Assembly: GCF_038592985.1 (NCBI RefSeq)
Contig: NZ_CP151951.1
Location: 5,124,501-5,188,500, forward strand
DNA: 64,000 nt
Direction: 5' to 3'
Source: Paenibacillus sp. FSL R10-2782
Lineage (GTDB): Bacteria > Bacillota > Bacilli > Paenibacillales > Paenibacillaceae
Shown here: one piece after another, positions 26,601 to 36,098 of the stretch
How the letters are laid out: each line of letters begins with the position of its first letter
Position numbering within the stretch: position 1 is the first letter of the stretch
Notes under the pieces: generated by a model
What the model saw: only the letters and a program-made list of their open reading frames with translations
What the model was told of the DNA's origin: nothing
Database searches by the model: none
Made by a program: the position numbers and the translations under genes

Positions 26601-28523
26601 TTAGCGAACGGTGACGAGAAGCATTTCTTTCATTGAAATCACCCCCTTCACATGCACTGGCACGACATCCAGGTAATCCGGTGTATTTGTCACAATGACG
26701 GGAGAAACGATATCCAGCCCCGCTGCCTTGATGTTCTCCAGGTCGAATTCAACGAGCAGATCGCCCAAGCGCACTTCCTGACCCAGCTCCACTTTGACAT
26801 CAAAGAATTTTCCTTTGAGCGAGACGGTATTCAGCCCGACGTGGATGAGAATGTCAATGCCGTCCGTGGAACGAAGCATCACTGCATGCTTGCTTTTGGC
26901 GACCATGGTGACTGTTCCTTCGAAAGGCGCGGTAACTTTGCCTTCGGTCGGTCTGATTGCGATTCCTTTGCCTGCCAACTCGTCCGCGAATGTTTTGTCC
27001 GGAAGATCTGCTAATGGAACAAGCTCGCCTGTCAGCGGACTCTTCACTTCGCCCTTCTTCCCTTCGATGGAACGAATCGTTATTGGCAACTCGTTCTCTT
27101 TGGACGAGGATTCAGGCTTGCCTTCCGAAGGCTCAGAGTCTGGTGCAGCCGATGGCTGGGGCTCCGAATCATCCCATTTCAGCATCATGGTCAAGACAAA
27201 CGAAACAATAAAGCTGATAGCGACACCGATCAACGCATACCATAAGTTCGACATTCCTCCATTCGGGTCAATATATAACGGCAGTGACAGTAGACCAGGA
27301 ACGGCAAAGCCGAAACTTTTCAGACCGACAGCTGTAATAAATCCTCCGCCTGCGGCTCCCCCAACAAGCGATGCGTAAAACGGTTTTTTCAACTTGAGGC
27401 TAACCCCGTACAATGCAGGTTCTGTAATGCCCAGAAAAGCGGAAACCCCGCTCGACAGAGCAATCGACTTCATGCTCCGGTTTTTCGTTTTGAGGAAGAC
27501 TGCCATCACAGCACCGGCCTGGCTCAAGTTCGTAACCAAGTTAATAGGCAGCAAAAGGACGTCATAGCCAAGTTTGCTCAAGTTTTGCAGCGTACTCGGG
27601 AAGAAAGCATAGTGCATCCCCGTCATGACGATTAATGGCATCAATCCACCAAGAATAATCCCCGTTAAAGGCCCGGAATGGGCAAAGAGCCACGATGTGC
27701 CAATTTCCAAATAAATGCCGATGTAATTGCCGAGCGGCCCTATAGCAATCAGCAGAACCGGAACCGTAATCACAAGAACGATCATGGATGTGAAAATGAC
27801 TTTAACCGGACCTGGAATCACTCGGTCAACCCAGCGATACACGTAGCTTAGCAGCCACACACCCAAAATAATGGGAATGACGGACTGCGTGTAATTCACG
27901 ATCGACACGGGAAGAGAGAGAAAACGAATCGGTTCAAGATGGTTGGCATTGTAAGCATCCAGAATGGTTGGATACAACAAGGTTCCTGCCAACGTCAAAG
28001 CGATATACTCGTTTACCTTGAATTTGCGTGCAGATGACACCGCCAGCAGGAAAGGCAAGAAATAAAAAGCAGCATTGCCGATGGACGCCAAGACCTGATA
28101 TTCGCCGCTTTTTTCGTGCAACAGCCCCAATGTCACCAGCAGTGCCAGAATCCCTTTGAGCATTCCGGTGCCCACAATAGCCGGCAGAATCGGTGTGAAT
28201 ATGCCGGAGATGGTATCCAAAACTGCGTTGATGCCTCTGGAACGGGATTCCTGTTTGTTTGGTTCCACCGAGTTGCGCTGCTTCAGTTGTTCCTCAATTT
28301 CCTCATACACCGCAGCTACATGATTCCCGATGACAACCTGGAATTGATCGTTCTGAAACTGGGCGCCGAGGACGCCATTCAGCTTCTTGATTTGTTCCAG
28401 TTGAACCTTCTTCTCATCTTTAACGTTGAAGCGGAGCCTGGTGATACAGTGCCAGGCTTGGCTGATGTTCTCTTCCCCTCCTGTTAATTGGATGATCTCC
28501 TTGGACAACTCCCCGTGGTTCAT
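26601..28523 (-). CDS. bglP: beta-glucoside PTS permease, EIIBCA
   Basis: The 640-residue permease takes up and phosphorylates beta-glucosides. Domain order is EIIB (residues 1-90, phosphorylated Cys in QAWHCITRLRF), EIIC with about ten membrane segments (FTPILPAIVGTGMLKGILAL, GITEPALYGVSLKLKKPFYA), and after a polar linker EIIA (from about residue 490, active-site His in DILIHVGLNTVSLKGK). I start at the ATG at 28523, preceded by agaggagga; an ATG at 28601 would translate through the antiterminator region. It follows licT with a RAT/terminator module between, so transport is induced when LicT stops termination. Confidence 0.95.
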   Translation of the reverse strand: MNHGELSKEIIQLTGGEENISQAWHCITRLRFNVKDEKKVQLEQIKKLNGVLGAQFQNDQFQVVIGNHVAAVYEEIEEQLKQRNSVEPNKQESRSRGINAVLDTISGIFTPILPAIVGTGMLKGILALLVTLGLLHEKSGEYQVLASIGNAAFYFLPFLLAVSSARKFKVNEYIALTLAGTLLYPTILDAYNANHLEPIRFLSLPVSIVNYTQSVIPIILGVWLLSYVYRWVDRVIPGPVKVIFTSMIVLVITVPVLLIAIGPLGNYIGIYLEIGTSWLFAHSGPLTGIILGGLMPLIVMTGMHYAFFPSTLQNLSKLGYDVLLLPINLVTNLSQAGAVMAVFLKTKNRSMKSIALSSGVSAFLGITEPALYGVSLKLKKPFYASLVGGAAGGGFITAVGLKSFGFAVPGLLSLPLYIDPNGGMSNLWYALIGVAISFIVSFVLTMMLKWDDSEPQPSAAPDSEPSEGKPESSSKENELPITIRSIEGKKGEVKSPLTGELVPLADLPDKTFADELAGKGIAIRPTEGKVTAPFEGTVTMVAKSKHAVMLRSTDGIDILIHVGLNTVSLKGKFFDVKVELGQEVRLGDLLVEFDLENIKAAGLDIVSPVIVTNTPDYLDVVPVHVKGVISMKEMLLVTVR

Positions 28524-28548
28524 GCTGACTCCTCCTCTGTTTTGGGCG

Positions 28549-28633
28549 AAAAAAAAACCAAATGCTAAACCGGTCCGCCGCAAGTGCAAAGTCGGTAACA
28601 TTTGGTGGTGCCTGATCGAATCAGTAACACTCC
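28549..28633 (-). promoter_or_regulatory. RAT antiterminator and overlapping terminator before bglP
   Basis: On the minus strand the ribonucleic antiterminator (28604-28633) reads GGAGTGTTACTG...CAGGCACCACC, close to LicT/SacY-type RAT sequences. It overlaps the 5' arm of a terminator in which ACCAAATG pairs with CATTTGGT, followed by eight or more Ts. Binding of the LicT-like protein would stabilise the RAT and allow read-through. Confidence 0.88.
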
Positions 28634-28661
28634 ATATTTAAATCATATTCAAACGCGATGT

Positions 28662-29510
28662 TCAGTCCGCATCGGAATGCGACGTCACTCTCTCGATATG
28701 AATCATTAGATAAACCATCTCGTCAGGAGTAATGATGAACTCATGCTGCTGTTCCATAAACACCTTTATTTTTTGAGCACATTGGAAGCTGGAGGGATAC
28801 CGTTCCGACAACATGTCATACAAAAAATGCTGATCCTTGAACGAGATAACTTCCCGGTTCAATTGACGAACGATGAAGTAGCGCAAATGGGTGACAAATC
28901 TGGAATAGTTCACAGCTTCCTGATCCAGCGCAATCCCGAAATGAACGGACATGATCTCCAGGATGTCATTGATGATTTTCGTAATTCTGATCGTTTGGTT
29001 CATGCTGCCTGAATCGAACTGCGAATTGACGAAGTGAAGTGCGATGGAGCTTGCTTCGCCATGGGACATGGTCACATGAAAAACTTCGTTAATGCGGTTC
29101 ACGGCTTGTTCACCCACACGGTATTCGACAGGATACAAATGACGAATGTCCCAGTGAAGAGGATTCTGAACGTCCAAACCACTTTTAAGGCGTTCCAGTG
29201 CAAAATGGATATGATCCGCAAGGGTCAACAAAAGCGAATCGTTAAGCTCTTTCCCAATCATTTCTTGACCCATTTCAATAATCTGATCGGTGATATCTAT
29301 GACTTGCAGAGGAATGTCGTTGAAAAATTGCTCAATCCGCTGGTATTTGTCATTCTCTCCAATGCGGAACGTTTTTTGGATATGGTCTCGATCAATCCAT
29401 TGCCCTCTAGCCTTTTTGAAACCAACCCCCGTGCCAATGACAATGACCTCGCAACCATCTTGATCCTCCGCAAGGGCGATGTTGTTATTCAGCGATTTTT
29501 TGAATTTCAT
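28662..29510 (-). CDS. licT: LicT/BglG-family transcription antiterminator
   Basis: This RNA-binding regulator stops termination at RAT sites when beta-glucosides are available. The 282-residue protein has the N-terminal CAT RNA-binding domain (MKFKKSLNNNIALAEDQDGC, VIVIGTGVGFKKARG) and two PRD domains with phosphorylatable histidines (LADHIHFALERLKSGLDV and FHVTMSHGEASSIALHF in PRD1, then FVTHLRYFIVRQLNRE and MVYLMIHIERVTS in PRD2). I use the ATG at 29510 with gggggtga upstream; the longer start at 29561 would read through the terminator. It is first in the operon and its own leader carries a RAT, so it autoregulates. Confidence 0.93.
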   Translation of the reverse strand: MKFKKSLNNNIALAEDQDGCEVIVIGTGVGFKKARGQWIDRDHIQKTFRIGENDKYQRIEQFFNDIPLQVIDITDQIIEMGQEMIGKELNDSLLLTLADHIHFALERLKSGLDVQNPLHWDIRHLYPVEYRVGEQAVNRINEVFHVTMSHGEASSIALHFVNSQFDSGSMNQTIRITKIINDILEIMSVHFGIALDQEAVNYSRFVTHLRYFIVRQLNREVISFKDQHFLYDMLSERYPSSFQCAQKIKVFMEQQHEFIITPDEMVYLMIHIERVTSHSDAD

Positions 29511-29532
29511 GCTCTCGTTCACCCCCTGTAGG

Positions 29533-29620
29533 CAAAAAGCACCACCATAGCTTTCAGTCACAAGTGTACAACTTGTGAAATCCAGACTGTGGTGGTGCCT
29601 GATCGAATCAGTGACACTCC
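29533..29620 (-). promoter_or_regulatory. RAT antiterminator and terminator before licT
   Basis: RAT at 29591-29620 (GGAGTGTCACTG...CAGGCACCACC on the minus strand), nearly identical to the copy before bglP. Its 3' part is also the 5' arm of a terminator, GCACCACC pairing with GGTGGTGC (about 29538-29545), followed by TTTTT. Confidence 0.88.
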
Positions 29621-29632
29621 TTATTTATCTGC

Positions 29633-29662
29633 ATTTTACAACATTCATGTAATCGCTGTCAA
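29633..29662 (-). promoter_or_regulatory. sigma-A promoter of the bgl operon with overlapping cre site
   Basis: TTGACA (29657-29662) and TAAAAT (29633-29638) are 18 bases apart on the minus strand. The plus-strand sequence tgtaatcgctgtca at 29648-29661 matches the cre consensus TGWNANCGNTNWCA at every position and overlaps the -35, so CcpA should repress by blocking RNA polymerase. Confidence 0.82.
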
Positions 29663-29753
29663 ATAAATAATATATGTGACTTTAATCATCATCTATATGT
29701 TCTGCGAGCGGGAAAGAAATCCAATGACTCAATCATGAACGTCATAGTCATGC

Positions 29754-30029
29754 CTAAGAAGCCTTATAGGAAAGTGTGTGTGAAGGTACAAACAGAGAGC
29801 CTTTTTCATCTGCTGCACCGGCCCCGAAATAATCCAGCACAGATATGTTGTTGATCGGGTATTGCTCTGGAAAATGGATGCCGGATGCAGGGACGCATAC
29901 AACCAATGCTTCGTTATCCAGTTCGTACTCGATGGAAACCATAAACCTTCGTGGTCCGCTTCTTTCCTGTTCGATGCCATGCTCGGCATTGTCCAGTTCA
30001 AGGTCCTCGGAAGTGTGGCCGATCCACAA
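29754..30029 (-). pseudogene. remnant of a DUF5696-domain protein
   Basis: An open stretch of 91 codons ends in VPASGIHFPEQYPINNISVL and LDYFGAGAADEKGSLFVP, which strongly resembles the conserved core of large Paenibacillus proteins with DUF5696 (VPA...FP..YPI..I.VL..FGA). Those proteins are several hundred residues long. Here the match stops 10 residues later at a stop codon, and the upstream sequence is disrupted with no clear start or ribosome site. I read it as a decayed gene fragment. Confidence 0.55.
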
Positions 30030-30179
30030 ATGTACATATGTGGGGTAATGCGACAGTCAACACCCTTTCCAAGCCTTTTTCGACAAATTTCGAGGTGCGA
30101 AGGACCCGGGGTTTTTATGTGAGCTTCACATTCGCACCTTACTTGGACAGCCACTTCAAAAATTCAATATAAAATGGTG

Positions 30180-30515
30180 TTAATCTCCCCAATACTCCTC
30201 GGGATGATATTCAATTTCAGAACCGGCTTGAAATGTAAGCTCCCCGGTTTGCTCATCGTATTGTACGCTTTCCGCGGTGACGTAATACCAATGCTTCACA
30301 ATGGTTCCGTCCTCCGGCGTTACAAATCGGAATACATTCAGTTCCCTGCTATAACGCACAATCTCCTTCGCTGCCTCATGCGGCAGCTCTTGAAACGTGA
30401 AGCGAAACACGCCGTCTGCCGATGCCAAACGGCAATCGAAAATCTGTTTGCGGCTGTCAGCAAAGCTGCGACCCGTGACGGCATGCTTGATCAGCCATGT
30501 TTCCTGCTGCGCCAT
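30180..30515 (-). CDS. hypothetical protein next to pirin
   Basis: A 111-residue soluble protein starting MAQQETWLIKHAVTGRSFAD, with aaggaggtg well placed before the ATG at 30515. It is acidic at the C-terminus (AGSEIEYHPEEYWGD) and contains no Cys pair, signal peptide or membrane segment; KHAVTGRSFADSRKQIFDCR and FRFVTPEDGTIVKHWYYVTA suggest a small beta-rich fold. I do not recognise the family. It follows the pirin gene by 16 bases on the same strand, so the two are probably co-transcribed. Confidence 0.7.
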   Translation of the reverse strand: MAQQETWLIKHAVTGRSFADSRKQIFDCRLASADGVFRFTFQELPHEAAKEIVRYSRELNVFRFVTPEDGTIVKHWYYVTAESVQYDEQTGELTFQAGSEIEYHPEEYWGD

Positions 30516-30531
30516 TGCGCGCACCTCCTTA

Positions 30532-31245
30532 TTAGGGCAAATCAATCAGCATATAAAAGACAGGCTCCTGCGCCTCCAGCGACAGCTTCGGCTCTTGCTC
30601 AATACGGGCCGAATCACGCACGTCTAGCCTATGTTCACCATTCACACGCAGCGAGCCTTCGATAACAAGCAAGAACACGCGTCGCCCTTCAGACTGTGCG
30701 AATTCCACACGCTCGCCGGGCTGAAGCTTGCTTAGATAAATCGTTAAATCCTGATGGATCGCAGCTATTTCACCCTCCGTGCCTGGAACACGCTTCCCGG
30801 CAACGACAGGCAGAAGCTGACCGTGCAGACGCTCAGGGTTGAACGCTGTAGCTTCATAAGATGGTTCCAGTCCTCTCGTAATCGGGCTAAACCACAATTG
30901 AAGTAAACTGACATCCTCCGTTTGCGAAGCGTTGTGCTCCGTATGGATGATCCCGTGGCCCGCAGACATCCGCTGGATACCTCCAAAATTCGTCACCGCC
31001 ACATGCCCACGGTTGTCCTCATGACGCAGCTCGCCGTACAGTACGATGGAGACAATCTCCATATCACTGTGAGGATGCGCCCCAAAGCCCCGGCCCGGTG
31101 CGATCACGTCGTCATTACAGACACGCATGGGACCAAAAGCTGTATTGTTCTCATCCTGATATTCCGCGAATGAAAAGCTGTGGCTGCCCCGCAGCCATCC
31201 CTTGTCGAAGCTGAAGCGGGAAGCAGCCGGATATATTGTGAACAT
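30532..31245 (-). CDS. pirin family protein (bicupin)
   Basis: The 237-residue protein belongs to the cupin superfamily. The N-terminal pirin signature is clear: HSFSFAEYQDENNTAFGPMR, GFGAHPHSDMEIVSIVLYGE, LRHEDNRGHV and MSAGHGIIHTEHNAS, which together supply the metal ligands (His-x-His, a further His and Glu). A second, C-terminal beta-barrel follows (ILLVIEGSLRVNGEHRLDV-like strand). Bacterial pirins include quercetin 2,3-dioxygenases and redox-linked regulators; the physiological substrate here is unknown. It has its own start with aggagggct upstream and leads the short hypothetical gene. Confidence 0.93.
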   Translation of the reverse strand: MFTIYPAASRFSFDKGWLRGSHSFSFAEYQDENNTAFGPMRVCNDDVIAPGRGFGAHPHSDMEIVSIVLYGELRHEDNRGHVAVTNFGGIQRMSAGHGIIHTEHNASQTEDVSLLQLWFSPITRGLEPSYEATAFNPERLHGQLLPVVAGKRVPGTEGEIAAIHQDLTIYLSKLQPGERVEFAQSEGRRVFLLVIEGSLRVNGEHRLDVRDSARIEQEPKLSLEAQEPVFYMLIDLP

Positions 31246-31316
31246 AGTAGCCCTCCTTCAGGAAGAAAAATGAGATCAAATCTTTGTTTCATTGTACCCG
31301 AGCCACAACGATAAAG

Positions 31317-32174
31317 CTATGCCCCTGTCTGAGCGATAATTTCGTCCATAAAAGACTGCAAGGTACTGGTTACATAGGCTTCCTTGCGGCGGATAAACAC
31401 CGTTGTCACTTCATTGTACGGCTCAGGCATTACGTGACAATGCACCAGACCTTGGGCCGCCAGCCCGCTGATCGAGGATTCGGGGAAAACCGTCATTCCA
31501 ATGCCAGCCGCCACGCTGCCGATAATCGTCTCGAATGTCCCAAATTCCATAATCTGCTTGGGGATAATACCCTCCATCTTGAGCCAGGCTTCCAGTCGCC
31601 CACGGTAGCCGCAGCCTTTTTTATATAAAAGGAGCGGACGGGTTGTTACATCCTCAACGGAAAAATCATCCCCTTGGGAAACAAGGACCAGCTTTTCCTG
31701 AAACACATCCAATTGTTCAATAAGAGGATGCTTCACTGGCCCGGTCACAAACGCTCCATCCAACCTCATCTCCGCAACCTCCTGTACCAAGTGCTCGGTA
31801 ACCCCTGCCTTGAGGGACAGCTCGACATCCGGGTACTTGCTATAATAAGCATGTAAAATCGCCGGGAGCGCAATCACCGTCTCCACAATGCCAATCTCCA
31901 GCACTCCCGAAGGCGCAGAGGTACTCTGAAACGCAAGTTTCATTTCCTCAAATTGGGACAAAATGCTTTTCGTATATTGCAGCAGACGCTTGCCCTCCGC
32001 GTTGAGGATCATGCCCCGCTTATGTCTATAAAATAAAGGCGTTTGCAGCTCCTTTTCCAGCAGCTTGATTCTGGCCGTTACATTGGACTGGACATAGCTA
32101 AGCTCGGCTGCCGCCTTGCTGACACTGCCCTGAGCAGCCACCGTCTGGAAAATGTTTAAATCGTTCAGATCCAA
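31317..32174 (-). CDS. LysR family transcriptional regulator
   Basis: The 285-residue protein has an N-terminal winged helix-turn-helix (MDLNDLNIFQTVAAQGSVSK, AAAELSYVQSNVTARIKLLE, HKRGMILNAEGKRLLQYTKS) and a periplasmic-binding-protein-like effector domain starting at GVLEIGIVETVIALPAILHA. The recognition helix and dimerisation helix are standard. It is divergent from the EamA transporter gene at 32354, with a 179-base shared upstream region, the classic layout in which a LysR regulator controls its divergent neighbour. The effector is unknown. Confidence 0.93.
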   Translation of the reverse strand: MDLNDLNIFQTVAAQGSVSKAAAELSYVQSNVTARIKLLEKELQTPLFYRHKRGMILNAEGKRLLQYTKSILSQFEEMKLAFQSTSAPSGVLEIGIVETVIALPAILHAYYSKYPDVELSLKAGVTEHLVQEVAEMRLDGAFVTGPVKHPLIEQLDVFQEKLVLVSQGDDFSVEDVTTRPLLLYKKGCGYRGRLEAWLKMEGIIPKQIMEFGTFETIIGSVAAGIGMTVFPESSISGLAAQGLVHCHVMPEPYNEVTTVFIRRKEAYVTSTLQSFMDEIIAQTGA

Positions 32175-32353
32175 TACTGCTCCCCCTTATCGTGAAGGGC
32201 AAGGCTATCAAAATTGACGAGCCTTGTCACTTATCATCATTTTAAATGATGTTAACGTTTATTTTCAATCATTTTACCAACAGCTCCCTGTCCATTATGA
32301 TGTGTCCATAAGATATGTCCGCTGTGGTCGGCAAGGGGGAGCTTTTTTTCACC

Positions 32354-33334
32354 ATGAATAGACAAATCATGACCGGATCTTTATTGTGCCTGATCGCCAG
32401 TATGTCCTGGGGGGCCATGTTTCCGGTTTCGCACATTGCATTGCAACAAGTCAATCCGCTGTACTTTTCATTTTTACGTTATTTTTCGGTTACGCTCATA
32501 TTAATTGTGCTATTGTGGCTCAAGGAGGGACGGGCTGCTTTTCGCTTTGAGGGCAAGGGCAAGACATTGCTGTTCTTTGGTACGATGGGATTTACCATTT
32601 ATAATATGGCCGTTTTCCAGGGTCAGCACGCGATGGGTGCAGCAGGTACCATTGTTGCGTCAATTATGGAAGTGCTGATGCCGATGATTTCCATTGCGAT
32701 GATATGGGTCATGACCCGTAAAATGCCGCCAAAATACACATTGATCAGTATGATGATCGCACTGGCTGGAGCTATACTCGTGATTACGAACGGAAAATGG
32801 ACCTTCTTCACACTCGCCGGACAGCACTTGCTGCCGCTGCTGCTCATTTTCGCAGGGGTGATTGGATGGGTCGTGTATTCCATGGGAGGCAGCCATTTTG
32901 CAGGCTGGTCCACCCTTCGCTACTCTACCTTAACCTGCCTGCTCGGAACCCTGGTTTCCTTCGTAGTCGTCACGACGGCCTCCGCCTTCAACTGGGTTGC
33001 GGTGCCTGATTGGCAGCATGTATGGTCAGTCAAGTACGAAATGAGCTTTATGATCCTGCTTCCGGGGCTGGCGGCCTTGCTGAGCTGGAACGCGGGAATC
33101 CGAATGCTGTCACCGTTGAACGGAATTTTATTTATTAACTTTGTACCAATTACCACGCTGGTGCTTATGTATTTCCAAGGCTATACCATCAGCCGATTTG
33201 AGCTGTACGGGACAGTGCTGGTCATCTTCGCGCTACTGCTTAACAATATGGTTCAAAGAAGCTCTCTACGCCCTTCCAGCAATCCGCGCCGCCTCCGTTT
33301 CCGCTTGGATCGGCGTAAATCATTTCAAAGATAG
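32354..33334 (+). CDS. EamA/DMT family transporter
   Basis: A 326-residue ten-helix membrane protein with two EamA repeats. It begins MNRQIMTGSLLCLIASMSWG, with the repeat-1 motif MSWGAMFPVSHIALQQVNPL, and repeat 2 around GVIGWVVYSMGGSHFAGWST. DMT-family permeases export or import metabolites such as amino acids; the substrate is not evident. I use the ATG at 32354 since gggggag lies 12 bases before it and the upstream ATG at 32315 has no ribosome site. The C-terminal tail is strongly basic (LRPSSNPRRLRFRLDRRK). Probably controlled by the divergent LysR regulator. Confidence 0.9.
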   Translation: MNRQIMTGSLLCLIASMSWGAMFPVSHIALQQVNPLYFSFLRYFSVTLILIVLLWLKEGRAAFRFEGKGKTLLFFGTMGFTIYNMAVFQGQHAMGAAGTIVASIMEVLMPMISIAMIWVMTRKMPPKYTLISMMIALAGAILVITNGKWTFFTLAGQHLLPLLLIFAGVIGWVVYSMGGSHFAGWSTLRYSTLTCLLGTLVSFVVVTTASAFNWVAVPDWQHVWSVKYEMSFMILLPGLAALLSWNAGIRMLSPLNGILFINFVPITTLVLMYFQGYTISRFELYGTVLVIFALLLNNMVQRSSLRPSSNPRRLRFRLDRRKSFQR

Positions 33335-33371
33335 TACCTATATACAAGCCATACAATGTGTGGCAAAAAGC

Positions 33372-33421
33372 ATAAAAGCGCATAGACAAGGAGGTAAACT
33401 CCTGAATCTGTGCGCTTTTAT
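33372..33421. terminator. bidirectional terminator between the EamA and chemoreceptor genes
   Basis: ATAAAAGCGCATAGA pairs with TCTGTGCGCTTTTAT with one bulge, plus an inner GGAG/CTCC stem. Converging genes end on both sides and both directions have T-rich tails. Confidence 0.8.
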
Positions 33422-33428
33422 CCGTTTA

Positions 33429-35414
33429 TTATTTCTCTCCGACCTGGAATCGTCCAACTAGCCCACGCAGTTCCTCAGCCATTTGGCTCAGATCCGCTGA
33501 GGAAGAAGCAATTTCCTCAATAGAGGCGAGCTGCTGCTCAGCGGCAGCTGAGATTGACTCCGTGTTGCCCGCTGACTCGTTGGAAATATGGGAAATATCG
33601 CTCATAATACTCACGACACCTGACGCACCCCGAGCCATTTCCTGTGTCACTCCGGTAATGTCATTGATATGCCCCATCGCTCGTTCGACAGCCTGGCTAA
33701 TTTCCGCAAAGGATTGCTCAGACGTGCTTACTGAATCAATGCCTTCTGTAACCCGCGTCCGCGCTTGATGCATAGCCGTCAAAGCGTGGTCCATATCCGC
33801 CTGCATCGCTTCAATACGCTCTGAAATCAAGGTCGCCGATTTGGCCGATTCCTCGGCCAGCTTGCGTACCTCCGTAGCAACCACGGCAAATCCTTTACCA
33901 TGCTCACCAGCGCGTGCCGCCTCAATGGATGCATTTAGCGCCAGCATATTCGTTTGTTTGGCAATACCGGATATAACGCTGATGATACTTTCAATTTCGC
34001 CGGAGCGTTCACTCAGGGAATCCATCGCATGTCCAAGCTCGTTAACAGTCTCGTCGATATCATGCATCTTCTGTACTGCTCGCGTAGCTGCCTTGCTACC
34101 TGCCTGTGCGGACTCAGCGTTTCTCTTCACATGCTCAGATACGCCCACCATACGCTCGGATACGTTCACTGCCTGCTGAGCAAGCTCCTCCATACTTACG
34201 GAGCCATGTTTGACGCTTTGAACCTGCTGCTCGCTGCCCACCGCTACTTCCTGAATAGCTATGGTGACATGCTCAATGGCTTTGGTCGTCTGATCTGCAC
34301 CCGCAGCCAATTCCTCTGCCGAAGAGCTTACCCGATCTGTAGTTTCGTGTACGCTTCGAATCATCGTGCGCAAACTATCCACCATGGTTTGGAAGTGAGC
34401 AGACAACTGACCAACCTCATCGGTTTTTCCCGTTTCCAAATCGCCTGTCAAATCTCCTTCACTGATCTGCTCTGCCGATTTTTGCAGTCTGCGAATCGGC
34501 ACCAGAACGGAACGGGTAATCAGGATAATGGCAACAAGCGCAATTATCAACGAGGCTACCAGCACGAGAATAGTTACGTAACGCATAGCAGCGGTGGCAT
34601 CGTTAATTTCGGATTGAAAGAAGGTTCCTGCAATTTTCCAGCCGGTATCCTTATTTGTTACATAGGTCAGATACTTCTCTTGACCTTCATACACATGTGT
34701 ATACTGCCCGCTCGGCGCAGCATACATATCATTAACAAAGCTTGCATCAAGAGATGTACCCGGCTTAGCGGTAGGGTGGACCACAATTTTTTTCGTATGA
34801 TCCAAAATAATGATATATCCCTCTTGCCCCACTTTAATGGAAGCCAGCTTACGTACACTGTCCAGATTTAGAGAGATCCCGAGAACACCGGACTGGTCGG
34901 AGAGCGTTTGAGATACCACGACAACAGGAATACCCGAAGAATTGATGATGACAGGGGTGATTGCCACCTTGCCAGGCTGCTTCATTGCTTCGATATACCA
35001 GTCCCGCTTGCGGGGATCATATGTACCTTCGTCCTCTTTAGGCACCCCCCGGATCATCAAGCCCTCTGTTGTACCGACAAAAATATCGGTCGCATCCTCG
35101 TGCAAACCTATGTATTGAAACAGCTTGGGCTGAATCAGCGGACTGTTTCGACCATCAATCATGGAGCTGTCGAGTACCTTAGCTAAATAACCCACATCTT
35201 TGATTTTACTGGCAAGTGCATATTCAATAACCGAATTAGCCGTCACTACTCCCTGATTTGCACTGCTGTAGAGCTGTTTCTCCATAGCATTAAATGATGA
35301 TTTATAGGTCGCGATAGATATACTTAAGCTCGGGACCAATAGAATAAGCAGAAAACCTAGAATAAGCTTGTTCCTGAGTGTCCAAATGGTTTTTCTCTTT
35401 CGTATTTTTCCCAT
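33429..35414 (-). CDS. methyl-accepting chemotaxis protein with extracellular Cache sensor
   Basis: The 661-residue receptor has one membrane helix at residues 14-36 ([19 protein letters not shown]), an extracellular dCache-type domain (about 37-280, with [20 protein letters not shown] and [17 protein letters not shown]), a second helix near 285-305, a HAMP domain ([20 protein letters not shown]) and a methyl-accepting signalling domain. The conserved hairpin tip is [20 protein letters not shown]. dCache domains of this type usually bind amino acids or small organic ligands. No C-terminal CheR-binding pentapeptide is seen. It is a single gene with an upstream ribosome site (aaaggggaa). Confidence 0.95.
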   Translation of the reverse strand: MGKIRKRKTIWTLRNKLILGFLLILLVPSLSISIATYKSSFNAMEKQLYSSANQGVVTANSVIEYALASKIKDVGYLAKVLDSSMIDGRNSPLIQPKLFQYIGLHEDATDIFVGTTEGLMIRGVPKEDEGTYDPRKRDWYIEAMKQPGKVAITPVIINSSGIPVVVVSQTLSDQSGVLGISLNLDSVRKLASIKVGQEGYIIILDHTKKIVVHPTAKPGTSLDASFVNDMYAAPSGQYTHVYEGQEKYLTYVTNKDTGWKIAGTFFQSEINDATAAMRYVTILVLVASLIIALVAIILITRSVLVPIRRLQKSAEQISEGDLTGDLETGKTDEVGQLSAHFQTMVDSLRTMIRSVHETTDRVSSSAEELAAGADQTTKAIEHVTIAIQEVAVGSEQQVQSVKHGSVSMEELAQQAVNVSERMVGVSEHVKRNAESAQAGSKAATRAVQKMHDIDETVNELGHAMDSLSERSGEIESIISVISGIAKQTNMLALNASIEAARAGEHGKGFAVVATEVRKLAEESAKSATLISERIEAMQADMDHALTAMHQARTRVTEGIDSVSTSEQSFAEISQAVERAMGHINDITGVTQEMARGASGVVSIMSDISHISNESAGNTESISAAAEQQLASIEEIASSSADLSQMAEELRGLVGRFQVGEK

Positions 35415-35525
35415 GTGTTTTTCCCCTTTACTGAAAAGCTATGTTTTTGAAATTACACTCGATGGTAGTTATATCGGTTAAATAAAGCAAATGATTCACA
35501 TCCAATTTTCGTAAATGAGCAAAAC

Positions 35526-35558
35526 AAAAAAAACGCGCCCTGAGACTAAGGACGCGGT
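35526..35558 (-). terminator. intrinsic terminator after doxX
   Basis: On the minus strand CGCGTCC pairs with GGGCGCG (one G-T) and is followed by eight Ts. It is 13 bases past the doxX stop. Confidence 0.85.
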
Positions 35559-35570
35559 TAATATGATCAT

Positions 35571-35978
35571 TTAGACCTGTACGTTACTGCCTTCATGCTT
35601 TTTACGGCTGAACAACTGATCGAGCGAAAGAAAACGTGCGCCGACCAACGCTTGCTGAAGACTGGCGAACAGAACCAAAAGATCGAATTCAATTGAGCCA
35701 AAAGGTTGTCCTTTTTTAGCAGTTAACAGAACACCGATCATGACGATCGTCAATGCTGCTCCGGCGATTCTTGTTCCGATACCCAGAACCAGTGCAATAC
35801 CTCCAACCAGCTCAACCGCAGCGACCACAGGGGCCAACCAGCCGGGAAGCCCGATACTTTGGAAGAAACCCGAGGTTCCGTCTAATCCCTGAAATTTTTG
35901 TGACCCGTGAACAATAAAAATAACCCCTGTAAAGATTCGTACCAACAGTAATCCAATATTCGTAAGTGTTTGATTCAT
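35571..35978 (-). CDS. DoxX family membrane protein
   Basis: The 135-residue protein has four hydrophobic helices. The first contains LLLVRIFTGVIFIVHGSQKF, the second VVAAVELVGGIALVLGIGTR, followed by AALTIVMIGVLLTAKKGQPF and FDLLVLFASLQQALVGARFL. That is the DoxX pattern (GxxF..HG.QK and ELxGGxxLxxG). DoxX proteins are linked to thiosulfate oxidation in archaea and to redox or oxidative-stress complexes in other bacteria. The promoter region holds a 7-5-7 palindrome identical in half-sites to the one before the adjacent blaI-like gene, so BlaI-type repression is likely. Confidence 0.92.
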   Translation of the reverse strand: MNQTLTNIGLLLVRIFTGVIFIVHGSQKFQGLDGTSGFFQSIGLPGWLAPVVAAVELVGGIALVLGIGTRIAGAALTIVMIGVLLTAKKGQPFGSIEFDLLVLFASLQQALVGARFLSLDQLFSRKKHEGSNVQV

Positions 35979-36019
35979 ATGCTCATCTCCTTTTAATTTG
36001 TGTACAGATTAGATAACCA

Positions 36020-36038
36020 ACACTACAAAATGTAGTGT
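36020..36038. promoter_or_regulatory. BlaI-type operator upstream of doxX
   Basis: ACACTAC-N5-GTAGTGT is a perfect inverted repeat, identical in half-sites and spacing to 37389-37407 in front of the BlaI-family gene. It contains the TACA/TGTA-like core found in BlaI/MecI operators. Confidence 0.8.
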
Positions 36039-36098
36039 ACTATGCATCAATAATCGGTAGCGCATAAAGCGCCACCCATTAGGATATATCTTGACAAA

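Noticed and set aside
29729..30154. 141-codon minus-strand frame with many Cys, His and Arg
   Set aside because: It overlaps the DUF5696 remnant in another frame and has no recognisable family or ribosome site.
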